64,000 nucleotides of DNA. It comes from Moniliophthora roreri (lineage: Eukaryota > Basidiomycota > Agaricomycetes > Agaricales > Marasmiaceae). Each line of letters begins with the position of its first letter. The first letter of the stretch is position 1. The position numbers and the translations under genes were made by a program. The stretch lies in assembly GCA_001466705.2 (NCBI GenBank), contig LATX02000211.1, positions 1,860,001 to 1,924,000 of the forward strand. The letters run 5' to 3'. Shown here piece by piece: positions 22,951 to 34,983 of this stretch. A model generated the notes under the pieces. It saw only the letters and a program-made list of their open reading frames with translations, searched no databases and was not told the origin of the DNA.

Positions 22951-23200
22951 CTAAAATCCCGGGAACAAGTCATTCCATTGAGGGGGGCGGGTATCAATCT
23001 CGATGCCTAAGGCTTGCAGTGACTGAAGCCGGGAAAGAGTGTCTTCATCAACCCGACCACCCAATCGAAGCTTTCACAGAACAACGACCAGCTTTGGCAT
23101 GGATCTCCAATTGCAGGCGGTAGTCGACTTGCACAATCTGAGTTTCCCCAAAATCGCGTCGGACCCTCATTTTCGTAATTTCACACGCTCTACCGGTTTA
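22951..23200 (-). pseudogene. Degenerate C-terminal end of an F-box gene
   Basis: Read on the minus strand, the last codons before TAG at 22951-22953 give KLRLGGRVDEDTLSRLQSLQ, then ALGIEID, then PPQWNDLFPGF. This matches the ending of the intact F-box genes nearby (LESLQALKPRGLRVQ...WFF at 9.8 kb; LQQLKALEAKGIQIE...WF at 42.6 kb). A TGA sits in this frame at 23074-23076. Upstream, the homologous reading shifts frame (TQIVQVDYRLQLEIHAK). No coiled coil or F-box core was found further upstream, so only the tail survives. Confidence 0.65.
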
Positions 23201-23364
23201 GGTTTTGCTTCGGTCTCTATTGGACTTTAGTCTTAGCATTTTCAGTTAAAAAAAATAATATCCAGTGGATGACTTCCTGTAAGGATTTTTCGCCTAAAAT
23301 CAGGCAATTAATCGTCTCAGAAGGATTATCCGAGATTTTCCCGCATGAACCCACCGTTCTCTTA

Positions 23365-23561
23365 CTGCGCTTCCTGTAAATAATGACAAAAACGTTTTGA
23401 AAAGAAGACGCACGGATTCTATCTCAAAAAGGAAATTATCTCTATCCTCTGTTGTCTGGTCTGCCGTCGTCAAGCTGTTGTTTCAAGAGAGGCTTCCTTT
23501 TTGGGACGGTTGCGCGGCAAAAAGATTCACACGTTTTTGTCATTATTTACAGGAAGCGCAG
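23365..23561. mobile_element. Small element with 31 bp perfect terminal inverted repeats (MITE-like)
   Basis: The left arm begins CTGCGCTTCCTGTAAATAAT at 23365, and the right arm is its exact reverse complement ending at 23561. Each arm is 31 bp and is bordered by TA (23363-23364 and 23562-23563). The flanking bases extend the symmetry to 34 bp (23362-23395 and 23531-23564). The 135 bp interior has no coding frame. A TA border and short size fit a Tc1/mariner-type non-autonomous element. A transcribed hairpin is an alternative. Confidence 0.65.
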
Positions 23562-23564
23562 TAA

Positions 23565-25540
23565 TGCGATTTGAAATAAAAAAAGTCGTTCTAAATCTAT
23601 TTTTATCGGGAGGCCCCTGGACCCCCTCCCTAAATGCGTTTTCGTGCGTTTTCGCCTCTCATTTCAAATTTCTCCCCTTGCCCGACCGCTCCTTACCTCT
23701 TTTTGGTACGTGACTCCGGAAGACTGCCAGGCCTTCATCCACGCAAACACGCCCAATGCGTTGCGTATTTTACCTCTATGTCATGACGTTTCTGATTACC
23801 AACTCTGTAAGTATACTGCACAACAGAATATAAACGTAAGGGCATACTACCTCACGACCTGTCTCCAATGCATCCGGAGCTCACGGTGTTCTTCGGAACT
23901 CCAGCCTAGCCGTTCGTCAAATCCTCTGAGGGCCTTACGGGAACGCCATGTTGAATTAACCGTTCATAAAACAATTTGATATTTCTCTCAGAAAGTCGTC
24001 AGAATCGACAAATGAGAATCAAAACCTTACGGGAAGTCATCCACTGAGTGTTTGACAAGTTCCCAAGGGGCACGCGCGCTTCCGAGTCCCAAGAGGCAAA
24101 TGCCGAAGCCTGTCGGCCCGGGCCGTTACTAAGTGGGACCGCGTGCCGTTGTTCACGTGCTTGATAACCTGGTGCAACGCGTTCGAGCTAGTTTTTCTCT
24201 CGGTGCACCTTCCCCTGTGGCTCGTTCTCTCGGACGGACGCATAGTTTCGCTTCGCCTTCCCTGTACTTGCATTCTGGAGTGACTCAATGTCCAGCTCGC
24301 CAACTGGTATTCCCAAGTCACTGTCTCTGAACAAGAACTTCTCTTCTCAAAGCGTGACGAGTTGGGTCAACAATTTAGTCTTCAGTTCAACCAACCTGGG
24401 TGTGTTTGAGTCAGATTGTGAGCCACCAGGTGCTATGTGTAGGGCAAGCGTCCCATAAAAAAGAGGAAATGTCGTTTGGAGGTGAAAGAGAGAAAAATAG
24501 GGGTTACGCGCGCCGGAAGCTGCAAGGCTACAACAACCTCAGCTGATAATCGGATATCACCGCGAAGTGCAGAAGGGAACCCCTGCAGCAATCCGACGCG
24601 CACTCTAATTAACTAGCCGAATAGGAAAATGCCTCGAGTTTTGTATTGCGTTACATCGACGCGTAGCGAAATCAAAACGCCACTCATCTATCTTGAACTT
24701 CTTGATCTTCATCTTTTACGACGCGGTCGACTCACGGAAGCATTTACAATCTATTTTGAAATACAGTATATATCACACAGTCTCCAGCCACCCCACAAGT
24801 CTTCTATAGAGCCTCGACATCCCCATTTTGCAAGGTTCATGCATGATTGTCGAGTTTCGCGGGAGGCATTTTACATCGACTCGGATGCAAAGGCAGTGCT
24901 ACCAACGTGACAAAAAGCTAGAATCTCGCTCTGACTAGTCGTAAACGCTAATCCCGGATAGCCACATTACTCCATCACTATCAATGTTTGTTTTCGCGGC
25001 TCATGACCAAATCCCGAAAGATTCAGGAGCAAAGATGGGGAGTTCTTGAAACCTCGAACAGCGCCACGACAAGTAATATGATGATTGTCATTGTGATATG
25101 ATGTGATGAATGGACGTTGAAATGTGCAAGGTGCAGCATAGTTTTTCGAAGACGTGTGGTAATAGAAGAGCGGCGGGATGCTGCCATTGGACTCCCAAGG
25201 AAGGTTGTTGGGTCCAAAATTATCATTGTCTCTATACTAATCGACAGAAGAAACGCAATATTGCCCAAAACATCCCCTCGCCCGCAGTTTCCCATCCGCA
25301 GGTGCGAGTACAGGTGTACGCGGAGAACCTGCGACAGTTTGTGCGAGCGAGCCCGGGCTCCGAGTGAAATACCGGTAGGTGATATTGCGGTCGCTGACGG
25401 TGTTTTTGAGAAAATATCGGCATGTAACATGCGACAAGGCGAAGAAAAAACGTTCCTCGTGGCAGCGGCAGTGTTGCGTGTGAAAAGCCGCCAAGATGAT
25501 GTGAGCGGTGTAAGGGCGAGACGATGCAAGGCGCGGTCCA
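23565..25540. other. Gene-poor interval downstream of IMP3
   Basis: About 2 kb with no supported gene. Several frames of 60-170 codons occur on both strands (for example 25023-25544 minus and 25117-25638 plus), but they overlap one another, lack domains and show no splice logic. No RNA gene was recognised. Confidence 0.35.
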
Positions 25541-26452
25541 TCATAACAAGTCAAAGTCGTCGAGCTAATGCCTCTCCTCAGTATATCAGAGGAGAGAAGA
25601 AAGACTTGAAAGGCTCACCTCGTCGTTATAGGACATGACGATACGCTTGAGTTTAGAGGTGTCGACCCAGGTGACAAAGTCTTCCATACGTCTGTTGAAA
25701 AAAGGTTTACGAGTCAGCGAGTGGGAAAAACAAAGCCGGGCGCGCAAAACTAGATCAAAATGGTAACAATAAATGAGGAATGTATGATGTCGAACAGCAC
25801 CGCTGTGACGTTTTTAATTCCTCATGCTTTTTTTAAAAATTTCATCTAGCTTTGCTGGCCCAGTGAGACAAAAGAAGTAAAGTTCACCTCGTCACTAGGT
25901 AAGCCGGGTCGGTAATAGTGTCTGGACCAACGCGTACGTGACCTTGTTCGATGAACTTGGCGGCCTGCAAGGAGAATGAGGATCTAACCGATAAGGCCGG
26001 AAAATTGGAACACACTGCGCTGACGGTTTCCGCCATTTTAGACATGCACATGACTACTGCGAGACGCCTGCGACAGAAGGCAGCTACAGTCAATTTGTCG
26101 ACGTCGCTGAGTTTTGCTGACGAATTGAGGACACCCATGTCATAGAGTTTATTTAGTAATTGGCTCTCCATGCGCGCACGAAATGGATCTTGGGCAGGGA
26201 GGAGGGTTATTCGATGAGCAAAAGAACGAAGCGATCCGCAGAGTTTGTTGTATTTGTGATAATCTTCCCTGTCCTGGATATGATAGCGTCGCATGACCTT
26301 GATTTCTCTGAGGTTTGCATCCTGCTTCCACTGCAAGAAAAAAAGTTAGCCAAAGAAAATTTTTAATAATTTTCAGAAAAAAAAATACTTGCGTTGAGGA
26401 AATCGACTTTTTTGAGTAATTTTTGTTCGTGATACTTTAGTTTTCTGACCAT
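25541..26452 (-). CDS. IMP3: U3 snoRNP protein IMP3 (S4 domain), 182 aa
   Basis: Nucleolar component of the small-subunit processome that helps U3 snoRNA pair with pre-rRNA. Five exons splice to 182 codons: 26393-26452, 26016-26330, 25888-25964, 25619-25691 and 25541-25564. The protein starts MVRKLKYHEQKLLKKVDFLN, continues with REDYHKYNKL and AFCRRRLAVVM, has the S4-type segment FIEQGHVRVGPDTITDPAYL, then RMEDFVTWVDTSKLKR, and ends LDDFDLL, with close agreement to IMP3 along its whole length. Intron 1 (26331-26392) must use a GC donor (GCAAGT) to keep the frame, since the nearest GT would shift it. The gene is divergent from the regulator at 26763, with about 310 bp between starts. Confidence 0.95.
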
Positions 26453-26762
26453 GATGATGGGTGTTTTGGGTGTGTTGTGATGCACGTGGGAAGAAGAACG
26501 GTTCGGACTCCCACCCGTATACAAGCTTGGAGAACGTTGAGGCTGGCAGCGTTGAGCAGTGCTTGCTCGCCGCCGTTGACGTCGTTCAACTCATCTTTGT
26601 TGTTGCTGAAGAGCCTTTTCTCCTCGTCGATTCACCAGATTTCCCTTGTCTCCTGGTATCAACTCACTATCATACTTGTTGTCCTTTTTTTCTTCCATCC
26701 CCAGTCCCCCTCGCAGTCCCTCCTTCCCACCCCCTTCGTCATATCCCAGGTTCATTTCTTAA
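26453..26762. promoter_or_regulatory. Divergent promoter of IMP3 and the LIM-binding regulator
   Basis: The 310 bp between the two opposed ATGs must hold both promoters and leaders. It contains a long pyrimidine-rich run (about 26680-26755) on the side of the + strand gene, a common feature of fungal core promoters. No TATA box is obvious. Confidence 0.45.
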
Positions 26763-29700
26763 ATGAACGTTCCACAAAATCGTCAGATGTTGCACACGGG
26801 GATGCCGCCTCAACCGCCAATGCTCCTCGCCAACGGCCCATTCAACCCCCAGCAGCCTGCTATGCCGCCCAACTCAAATCCCACTGGTCATCCAGCCCCA
26901 ATGGGTATGCTCGGAAATACTCAAAACCCTGCCAATCGATACTCGCTACAACATACAGGTCCTATGCACCCAGGTCAGCAACCTCGTCATTTACAAGGAC
27001 CTCTTCGTCCAGGTCAAAATCAGTCGCTCAACCCCGGAGGCGTGCCTGGTTCTCACATGAACAATAATATGGGCATGGGTATCAATTTTCCTGGTAACAT
27101 GGTAGGACCAAGTCCTTCCGGAGCGGTAAACACGATGCGTCGTGTAGCATCTCAGCCGTCGATTCCGAACGCGATGGGAATGCAAATGCAGGGCATGAAC
27201 ACCAACATGGGCATGGGCATGGGTCCTCAGAACGGAATGCAAAGCCAGATACGACAGCAGCCACCAATGCCTGGCCAACAGCCGCCGCATCCTCTACGAG
27301 GGCCGATGCAGGCTGATTCGGTACCCATGCCAATGAATCGTCCAGGGCCTAGCGGAAATCCAGGGATGAACCCAATGAACAGGGCAAACACAACGATGCC
27401 GCTCATGAACAGCTTAAATCCTCCTCAGCCATCCAATATTGGGCATCCAAACATGCCGGGTGGCCTACGCAACGAATTTCCAAACAACATTCATCAACCT
27501 CCCCAACACTCTTCCTCTCCTCGCCCTGGCTCTCACCCACAAAATCTTGGTATGTCCATGGGTGGTCCCGGACCCTCACAGCAACCCATGGTTCGTCGTA
27601 CCGGTACCCCAGATATGCTCCAGCCTTTCGGAGGTAGTGGTACCCCCAACTTTCCTCAAGGGGCAACCAATCGCCCTGTTAACGGATTTCCTGCCTTTGG
27701 TAGCTCCAGTACACCTCCAAATAATATGGATATGTCCGCGTCGCTACCAGGTAGTTTAGGTGGTACACCGGGCAGTACACCCAACCATGGTGGCTTTACC
27801 CTGACGCCAGCCCAGAAGCTAGAACAAATGCACCCAGGCGATGCCTATGGTCCATCGTTTGGCATGTCTCCCCAGAACCAAAATGGAGGACAACCACACC
27901 CTCAAACTCACAACATGAATCATCCTCATCTCCCATCCCATCGACCGCCTTCTCAGCAACAACATCATTCTTCACCCCATCCGAATGACATCTCGATGAA
28001 CATATATCCTCCGAGACCACAGTCGCAACCTCAAAATAATCCAACTGTTCGACCTTCATCCTCACATACACCACGTCCTCCTTCACTTCAGCCAAACCAG
28101 CAACCACAACATCTTCAGCAGCCACTACCTCCGAATAACGCAGGGATGCTACCTACTGGACGGCCGGGTGGTCCATTAGGACCACCAAGCTCACATCCAG
28201 CGCCGCCACCACCCGGTATACGACCTAGTTCATCTGCAGGTCCTCCAGGTCCTGCTGGACCGTCGTCGCAACAAGTGGCCCCTTCTGGCCCAATGGCCCC
28301 TGGAGCTCCGTCACAACAACAGCATCAGCATCAGCAACACCAACAACCGCCAATAGCGCCCAGACCGCCAGGCGCTCAACAACCTCCGCACCTTCCACAG
28401 CCTCAACCACCTTCCCAGCAGCCTCCCCAGGCCGGAGCACCATCCACAGAACCTTCACCGCATGACGAGGCTTCACCATCGTCATCCAACACTGGCCCAG
28501 GACCACATACCGCAATCGGTCAAGGGCCTACTGCCGTCGGCGTGAATCAAGCACCACCATTATTTCCGATGCCGCCACAACGCGGTATTCTTCCATTTAA
28601 TCCAAACCCTGCGCCGACGGCACCCATGTCGTGAGTTTTCCCCTCCATTCTTCATCTATTCATTCATTTTGAGGGTTAGTTCTAATGTATTTCATCATGT
28701 TAGCATGCCCCACGCTCTAGGGCACGGACAAGGTCTACTCCGGCTACTTCAATTCAGTGGCGTTCTTGCTAATGAAAGCAAACAAGTGCGTCAAATATTT
28801 GTGTCCTCATTCAGAACTATAATATATATTGACTTGTTGATATAGAAACTGCAGCTTTCATGGTGGAACGAACTCGTTCGAGAGTACTTCACGCCAAAAT
28901 CTGTTGTAAAGTTTACATTGTGGAAGGACAATCAACGAGCGGAGGCGAAGGTGTTTGGTGCGTGTCCATTTCACTCTTTGAACTACCATATTGCTAACTT
29001 TATTCACCCCCTTTCTTGATTTTTGGCTTCTCTTTCTTAGAAATAGGTGTCCCTGTTCTCCCGCGGTTTTTTCTGGTTACGACACAATCTGGGGTCAAGT
29101 CTATGACACTAACCCTTGATGGTGCGCGGGAGCGATTGTACGATTATGGTCACGCCATAGTGGAGTGCGTGAGCGCGATATGGACATACAAGTTCAACAA
29201 CGGATACACGGTTGCGCTCAAAGGTCCGATGACGGTCCATGTCGTCGTCACAGCAGCCGCACCACCGGGCACACAAGCGCCGCCTGTACACCACCCGCAC
29301 CACCAGCACGGAGGCAACTTTTATTTGAAGTTTGAAAACTTTGAGTTTGAGGCTAGGAGCCACGAGAAGTTTATTGCACTCGAGGCCATTATGGGACCGC
29401 GGTCGATGGAGTCTCCAAAGATCACTAGAGGGGGCAGACAGCACCCGGCGGACACTTTAGATCAGCAGGAAGAAGAAAGGAAATGGGAGGAACCTAGAGT
29501 AGTCATTGAACGCGGTTTCATTCCTGGGGAGCCAGTGAATGCGTTTGGCATTCCGCAGGCAACGATGCGGTGCTTAGAGGTGAGTGTTGCGTCTGTTTTT
29601 CATACTCACGGCGTGTTGACGCTCTTGCCTACCAGTTGGCCGACAGCTGCGCTGACATGGCAGACCTGATTGCGTTTTCTACCGAGAACGAGCTCGGCCC

Positions 29701-30324
29701 AAAAGGTGCGAACTTCGCATCGTACAAACTTCGACTTTTTCTGATCTTCTGAAAGATGCTTTACGGCAAATGAGCGCAAAGATACGTGAACAAATGGGCT
29801 TCCCACCTTCGCACTTGATGAATGGCATAACGAACGCCAGCGGTCACCTAGGTAATCCATCAGGGACCCCCACGACAGCCACTTTTCCCAACACCAGCTT
29901 TCCTTCAAGTACCAATCCCATGACTAGTCCTGCCATAACCTTATACTCCAGCGCACCTACTTCCGTCACTAATCCAAATTCATTGGTGCAAACCCCATCC
30001 ACGATGGCCTCAGCCATGAGCTCACCGCAAAATGCACCATCCTCTGCGCAAAATTCTCCCCGAAAGCCACATAAATCCATTCCACCTCCAGTAGGGCAAT
30101 TACCTGGACCTAGTGGTGTTGGTAATGTGTCACTTGGAGGCGTTGGCATTGGAGCAACTGGTCCCCCGTCTTCCTCAGCATCTACTGGTTCTGCCGGGAA
30201 TGTCACCCCGTCGATGTCCTCGGCTACTCTGGGTGCGAAACGAAAACAGATCACAGATTCGCCGACCTCTACTGATGGTTCGTCGAATAAACGTCCTCAA
30301 CGGAAACGGAAGACAGGTCCATGA
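26763..30324 (+). CDS. LIM-domain-binding (LDB/SEUSS-type) transcriptional co-regulator, Mfg1/Adn2-like
   Basis: Scaffold-type transcription co-regulator. Fungal relatives (Mfg1 in Candida and Saccharomyces, Adn2 in fission yeast) act with Flo8/Mss11-type factors in adhesion and filamentous growth. The first exon (26763 to about 28631) encodes about 620 residues rich in Pro, Gln, Asn, Met and Gly, without a fold. Short exons follow: LGHGQGLLRLLQFSGVLAN, SWWNELVREYFTPKSVVKF, and PRFFLVTTQSGVKSMTLTLD, then VECVSAIWTYKFNNGYTVAL. These form the conserved LIM-binding core, followed by FYLKFENFEFEARSHEKFI. After MSAKIREQMGFPPSHLMNG the tail is Ser/Pro/Thr-rich and ends in a basic, NLS-like stretch (KRPQRKRKTGP). 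The core domain is clear; orthology to Mfg1 is inferred from architecture. Confidence 0.85.
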
Positions 30325-30926
30325 TAGCTTTTGAGTTTCTGGGTCCTAGTTGTGGCTTTCCTCTCTGTCGTTATACGTTATCTGTTCCCGCGTTTCATCG
30401 TCGTCCTGTGCTTTTTTTTCCCATTTATCCCGCTTTTGTCTTTGTTTCTAACTTTCAATCTTGCTCTTATATCGACCTGCAATAGTTAATACCTCTCCTG
30501 ATCTCTTCTTTTTCACCTTAGCAGCATAGATTTGTAACCTAGTACACTAGCACGCATTGGATATCTTACTTCTAGCAGGAGACGCTTTGTTTTATCGGTT
30601 TGAGCTATTATTTATAAGTTGATGTACTTGTATATCTAGCAATCATGCATCCTCGCGAACTGTGGCTTTTTGGGAATGGCTCTGCTTCCTCTGATGTTTA
30701 CCATTTATTTGGAGAAGGGTCATCAAAAAAAAGTATATTCAAATGTGTGTGTATAGAATATATGACTGAGTTGTAATGCGGGTGTGTGTTTGCGTGCGAC
30801 AAGGATGCTGTATGTACAGATGCGTATATGCGATTATTGAACACTTTTCACTTTTTGGTCCCAAGAATAAATGAAAACGCAAATAAAAGAGAATCTTGTG
30901 CAGCATCCGCAGAAGCGGATGTCACA
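30325..30926. other. Convergent 3' ends of the LIM-binding and PNUTS-like genes
   Basis: AT-rich non-coding stretch between two converging genes, presumably 3' UTRs and poly(A) sites. No open frame or RNA gene is supported. Confidence 0.4.
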
Positions 30927-33900
30927 CTACGAGATCAACTCGTGAGCAAAATCGCATTGATCACCATACTTGCATCTGTTTTATTGGGACGTAATCAGTT
31001 TTTTCTGTTTCTCAAGGTTAAAAATTTGGTTCGCTCGCCTTCCGGATTGAAAGAAACTGCAAGGTTTTCTCTTATTGTGTCTAAATCCACCACCATCTCC
31101 TCCTCCTCGACCACGACCTCGAAAGCGGCCACCACTCCCACTCCCACCCCCACCACGACCTCCGCCTCTTCCTCCGATTCCACTCCCGGTATCGGCCCAT
31201 GAACGGTCCCCACTTCCTGTTTCGTCCTGATACCCAAAATCGGAAAACTGACCCTGTCCTCCGGGTTGCTGCCAGTTATCACCGAAACTTGCACTGCCAC
31301 CGGCCGGATTGAGCTGCTGCAGGAGCATCTGCATTTGTTCTGGCGTCAACGTTTGCATATGTTGCTGAATCGCAGCCATTGCATCTAAACAACATGATGT
31401 ATTAATATTGAGGTTCACAAAGGGATATTCACCCTCGAGGTCAACAATTTTCGTTCGCATACCTCCAAGACCATTGTTGAATCCGTTCACCGTGGTACCG
31501 TTTGTCCCAAATCCGCCAGCGGACGAGTCACTTCCACTCGCTCCTATACCATTCATAGTTATGCCGGTATTCCCAGTTGCTAATTGGGCAACAAGGTCCG
31601 CTACGGAAGATGCGGCCGTTTCCTGAGGCTGCGGCACAGCTTCACTAAAGAAGACGCCATCGACCTCTGGCCCGCACGTCATGACAGTCACATCCTTATC
31701 GACCTCTTCATCTGGTAGTGTTGTCGCTGGTTCACCCGGTGATTCAGGTACATGAGCAGGGTTCAAGTACACTGCAACAAGAGCCGTCTTTTCTCGCTGT
31801 TCTTGGGTGTTCTTCTCTAAACTGCCTTCGCCTCGTGGTGGGCATTCGATGTCTATCGGAATCTCGATCACTACAAAAGAAAAGGTGGCAAAACGTCTCG
31901 ATCATTTGGCTCATAGCAGCGAAGAAGAGAAATGTGTATGTGCTTACGTGGAGGTTCTGACCAATCTAATGTCTCTTCGAACAGATGCGCATGTAGCGCG
32001 GCTCCTTCTCCTCTGTCCAAGTCACGCAAACTGTGATGATGTGTAGCCTATGAATGGTAGAGCAGCGATAGGAACAACAAAAAAGAGACATTAACAGACA
32101 TTCAGACGTGAGAAAAACGGAGCTAACATCTGAAGGGTCGCCGTCGTAGATGACTTTTTCAATCCACTTGATGGACTCGAGGCTTTCTTGAGGTGCCCAC
32201 GTAACGCTCTTCTTTTTCTTGCCTGATTTGGTCAGCCCCGTGACCGAGGTGGAACCTACTAATGGAGGTGTGTTCGTCGTTGACGGAGGCGTAGCTGTTG
32301 CGGCCGATGTACTACCAGCAGCAGGCGACTGAGACCGAGGCCTGGCTTTTCCCATAGACTTGAGAACTTCTTGAAAGGGGTCGATTGACGATGGTTGCGC
32401 AACTGAATCTAATGTTGAAGTGTTGTTCGATGTTGGCGGGGCCTTCTTGAATGTCGGAAGCTTGGGCTTGGGTTTCGGGGCAGAAAAGAAGCCAGAGTCT
32501 GATTTAGCATCCTTCACGCCAGCACCACCAGCAGCCTTTACTATTGTTGATGCTGATGCTAACGCAGTAGAAGGCTTTGAAGCCGTTGACGAGCCAACAG
32601 CGGCTTTTTTCGCGGGGGGTGCGATCTTGCCATTCGTTGATGAGGCCGGTTCCTTGCGCTTCTTGGCACCTTTAGGATCTGCAATCATTGTTGAGGGGGT
32701 GACATCGTAAAGCAAACTGGCGTGACTCACCCTGGGTATCTTTGGTGTTGTGGCCATTCGTCTTTGACGCGCTTTCTACCAGCAGACGCCATCTTCGTTC
32801 GACGTTCGATGCCATATCCTTGATCGCTGTTTGCATTCGTATGAATATTTTGTGTATTCGTGAAAGACGATTCCGCAAAAGCGGTGAAATCATAGAGAAA
32901 GAAAAAGGAGACACGTAAGTTAGATTTTATGTATTTAACTCATTGTGGTCGTTGGGAGAGGTATTTTAAAAGAGTGAACGAGAGCGCTGGAACTGGAGAA
33001 GAAGACCGTTCCACCGCTTTCAGCTTCTACAGGGGCGAGCTATGCAGATGATAGGCGCTAAGCGCTCTGACAAGGGTACCCAGGGATGTGGGCAGGTGAC
33101 ACCTTCGCCAGCAGAAATTAGGGCAAAAGTAGAACTCACCAGGTGTTGGGGGCTCCTTGACGATCTTGACCACTACCTTGCCCAACTTGGAGCCTTTGAG
33201 CGATTCTAAAGTTAACGGCAGCCGATCAATGATCTGTTTCAAGAGTCAGTCGCTTCATATTACAATTGAAGCCTGTGTATTTGAGACTTACATGAAGCAA
33301 CGGCATGGTCGTTTCTGCTAACGGATCACCTTCCTTTGCAGTATACGCCGCCTTGAGCCACTCTCGCGTGATATCCAGGGCCGTACTATTCTCACCCCAC
33401 GCGCGAAAGTAATGGTTGCCTGCGCCGTCTCTTATCTTTGTCAAAATCTCCATACGTAAACTGGCGTCAACATCCTGAGAGCCAAAGTCGTCTAACCGCT
33501 GAACTAGCGTGTTGACAGCTTGAGCGCCGGTGAAGGCGGAGGATAGAAGTAAGGGCTTTATGGAAGTATAGAGCTGCTGCCTACGTTGTTCGGGAGTGGG
33601 TCCTTGAGGTTGGGGTGTTGATTGTTGAGGTGGTGGTAAGTGATGTAACCCGGAGCCCGAGGCGACAGGTTGCGGAGATTGCTGTGTCGGTAAAGGTGTA
33701 GATTGCTGCTCCTGTTTAGGGTGAGGTTGTGATTGTTGGAGTTGACCGTAGAATTGCGAGGGTGTTATAGCGTTGAGAAGGGATGAGGGCGATGCTGCAT
33801 GAAGGGCCTGGGGTGACAAGGTGCCTTGAGAAGGAGGTGAATGTTGCTGCTGCTGTTGCGGCTGTGTCTGGGAGTAAAGATGTGGCATGAATGATGAAAG

Positions 33901-34553
33901 AGAAGAATATTGGGGATACGAGTAGGCGGTGCTTGTTGATTGGGGAGGGGGCGACTGTGAATACTGGTGGTTCTTATTTGGCGACGACGTATTGGAGCCA
34001 CTCATTGAAGTCAATACAGGGCTAATGAGGAATGCCACTGCGTCAGCACTGTGTATGAATGGATGAGATACAATACTCACTCGATCACCATGGTTGGTTC
34101 CGGAGGTGAATGCTGTCGCTGTGCCTGAACCTGAGGTGGTGATTGGTGGCTCTGAGACGAGGAAGATGTTGCGGTACTGGTGGTCGCGCCATTCAAGCTG
34201 GAATACGAGGACAGAGGAAGGGTCGAGCTTGAGGTCCATGACGACGAGCCATATGGCATGGTGTTGTATGGCGGAACATAGTAGTTGCCAAACTGAGAAG
34301 AGGGAATGTATAGCGAACTGCTTGAAGGCCCCGGCGTCGACACTGTGACATATTCTTTTAAGTCAAAGGCTAACACGAGCAGAGACCGAAAACTCACAGC
34401 CCATTTCATTTATGAAATCCAAATCAAGTACAGACGAGGAAGACTGGCCTGACGTCGCCGCCGGCGTTGTCGAACGCTCCTTCACCCAATCCTCCACCAC
34501 CGTCGCCTGGCCTCGCTGGCCATCCGACATGTGCATCCAGAGATTATGATCCA
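30927..34553 (-). CDS. PNUTS-like PP1 regulatory subunit (TFIIS-N, RVxF, CCCH finger)
   Basis: Nuclear protein expected to target protein phosphatase 1 to RNA polymerase II or 3'-end processing complexes, as human PNUTS (PPP1R10) and fission yeast Ppn1 do. The start at 34553 (MDHNLWMHMSDGQRG) leads to a Ser/Pro/Gln-rich region. A TFIIS N-terminal-type helical domain follows (AVNTLVQRLDDFGS, HYFRAWGENSTALDITREWL, then LESLKGSKLGKVVVKIVK and MASNVERRWRLLVE). After a basic region comes the PP1-docking motif KKKKSVTWAPQE near 32200. The C-terminal half contains VAVYLNPAHVPESP, a Gly/Arg-rich run, and a CCCH finger. The finger is CSFFQSGR joined across an intron (30976-31038) to CKYGDQCDFAH. That intron appears to use a GC donor. 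The stop is at 30927. Reading all minus-strand pieces as one gene is an inference from the domain order. Confidence 0.82.
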
Positions 34554-34983
34554 TTGGGAATAATTTATCGCTGTCTTTTTCTCTTTTTTTCGCGTTTGAT
34601 TCCTTTTTTCGCAGATTTCTTAGGAGAGAAAATTTAGAGAAACTAGGGCAATTACACCTTGTACGCACAAAACACTGGGCACACTGGGACACAGTGCTCA
34701 CCCAGGTCGTCTGGTGGTCTGGCTGCTGGCAAGCTGAAGGGCCCGGTCTCTAGGATGGTGGCAGTGACCAAATCGACCTCAAACCCCGTTCAAGCGGCGC
34801 TTGATTTCTATGGCACGTGCTATTTATCTTTTTCTCACAAATTCATTATCACAAATTACCGCAAATATTGACAAAAAATGGCAAAAATGACAGAAAATGA
34901 CAAAAAAGAAAAAGAAAAAGTTTTGAGACAAGATATCTGAAACGCCCTGTCGAGACGCCTCTTCTTTTTTCCCTTGACTAGTC
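34554..34983. promoter_or_regulatory. Divergent promoter of the PNUTS-like and HMG-box genes
   Basis: 430 bp between opposed start codons. It includes repeated ACAAAAAATGGCAAAAATGACA-like A-rich sequence on the side of the HMG-box gene (about 34868-34925) and a CTTTTTTT-type tract just inside the PNUTS side. No other feature was seen. Confidence 0.4.

Noticed and set aside
25023..25638. Overlapping frames of about 170 codons on both strands next to IMP3
   Set aside because: They overlap each other and the last exons of IMP3, and have no recognisable domain; IMP3 explains the coding signal.
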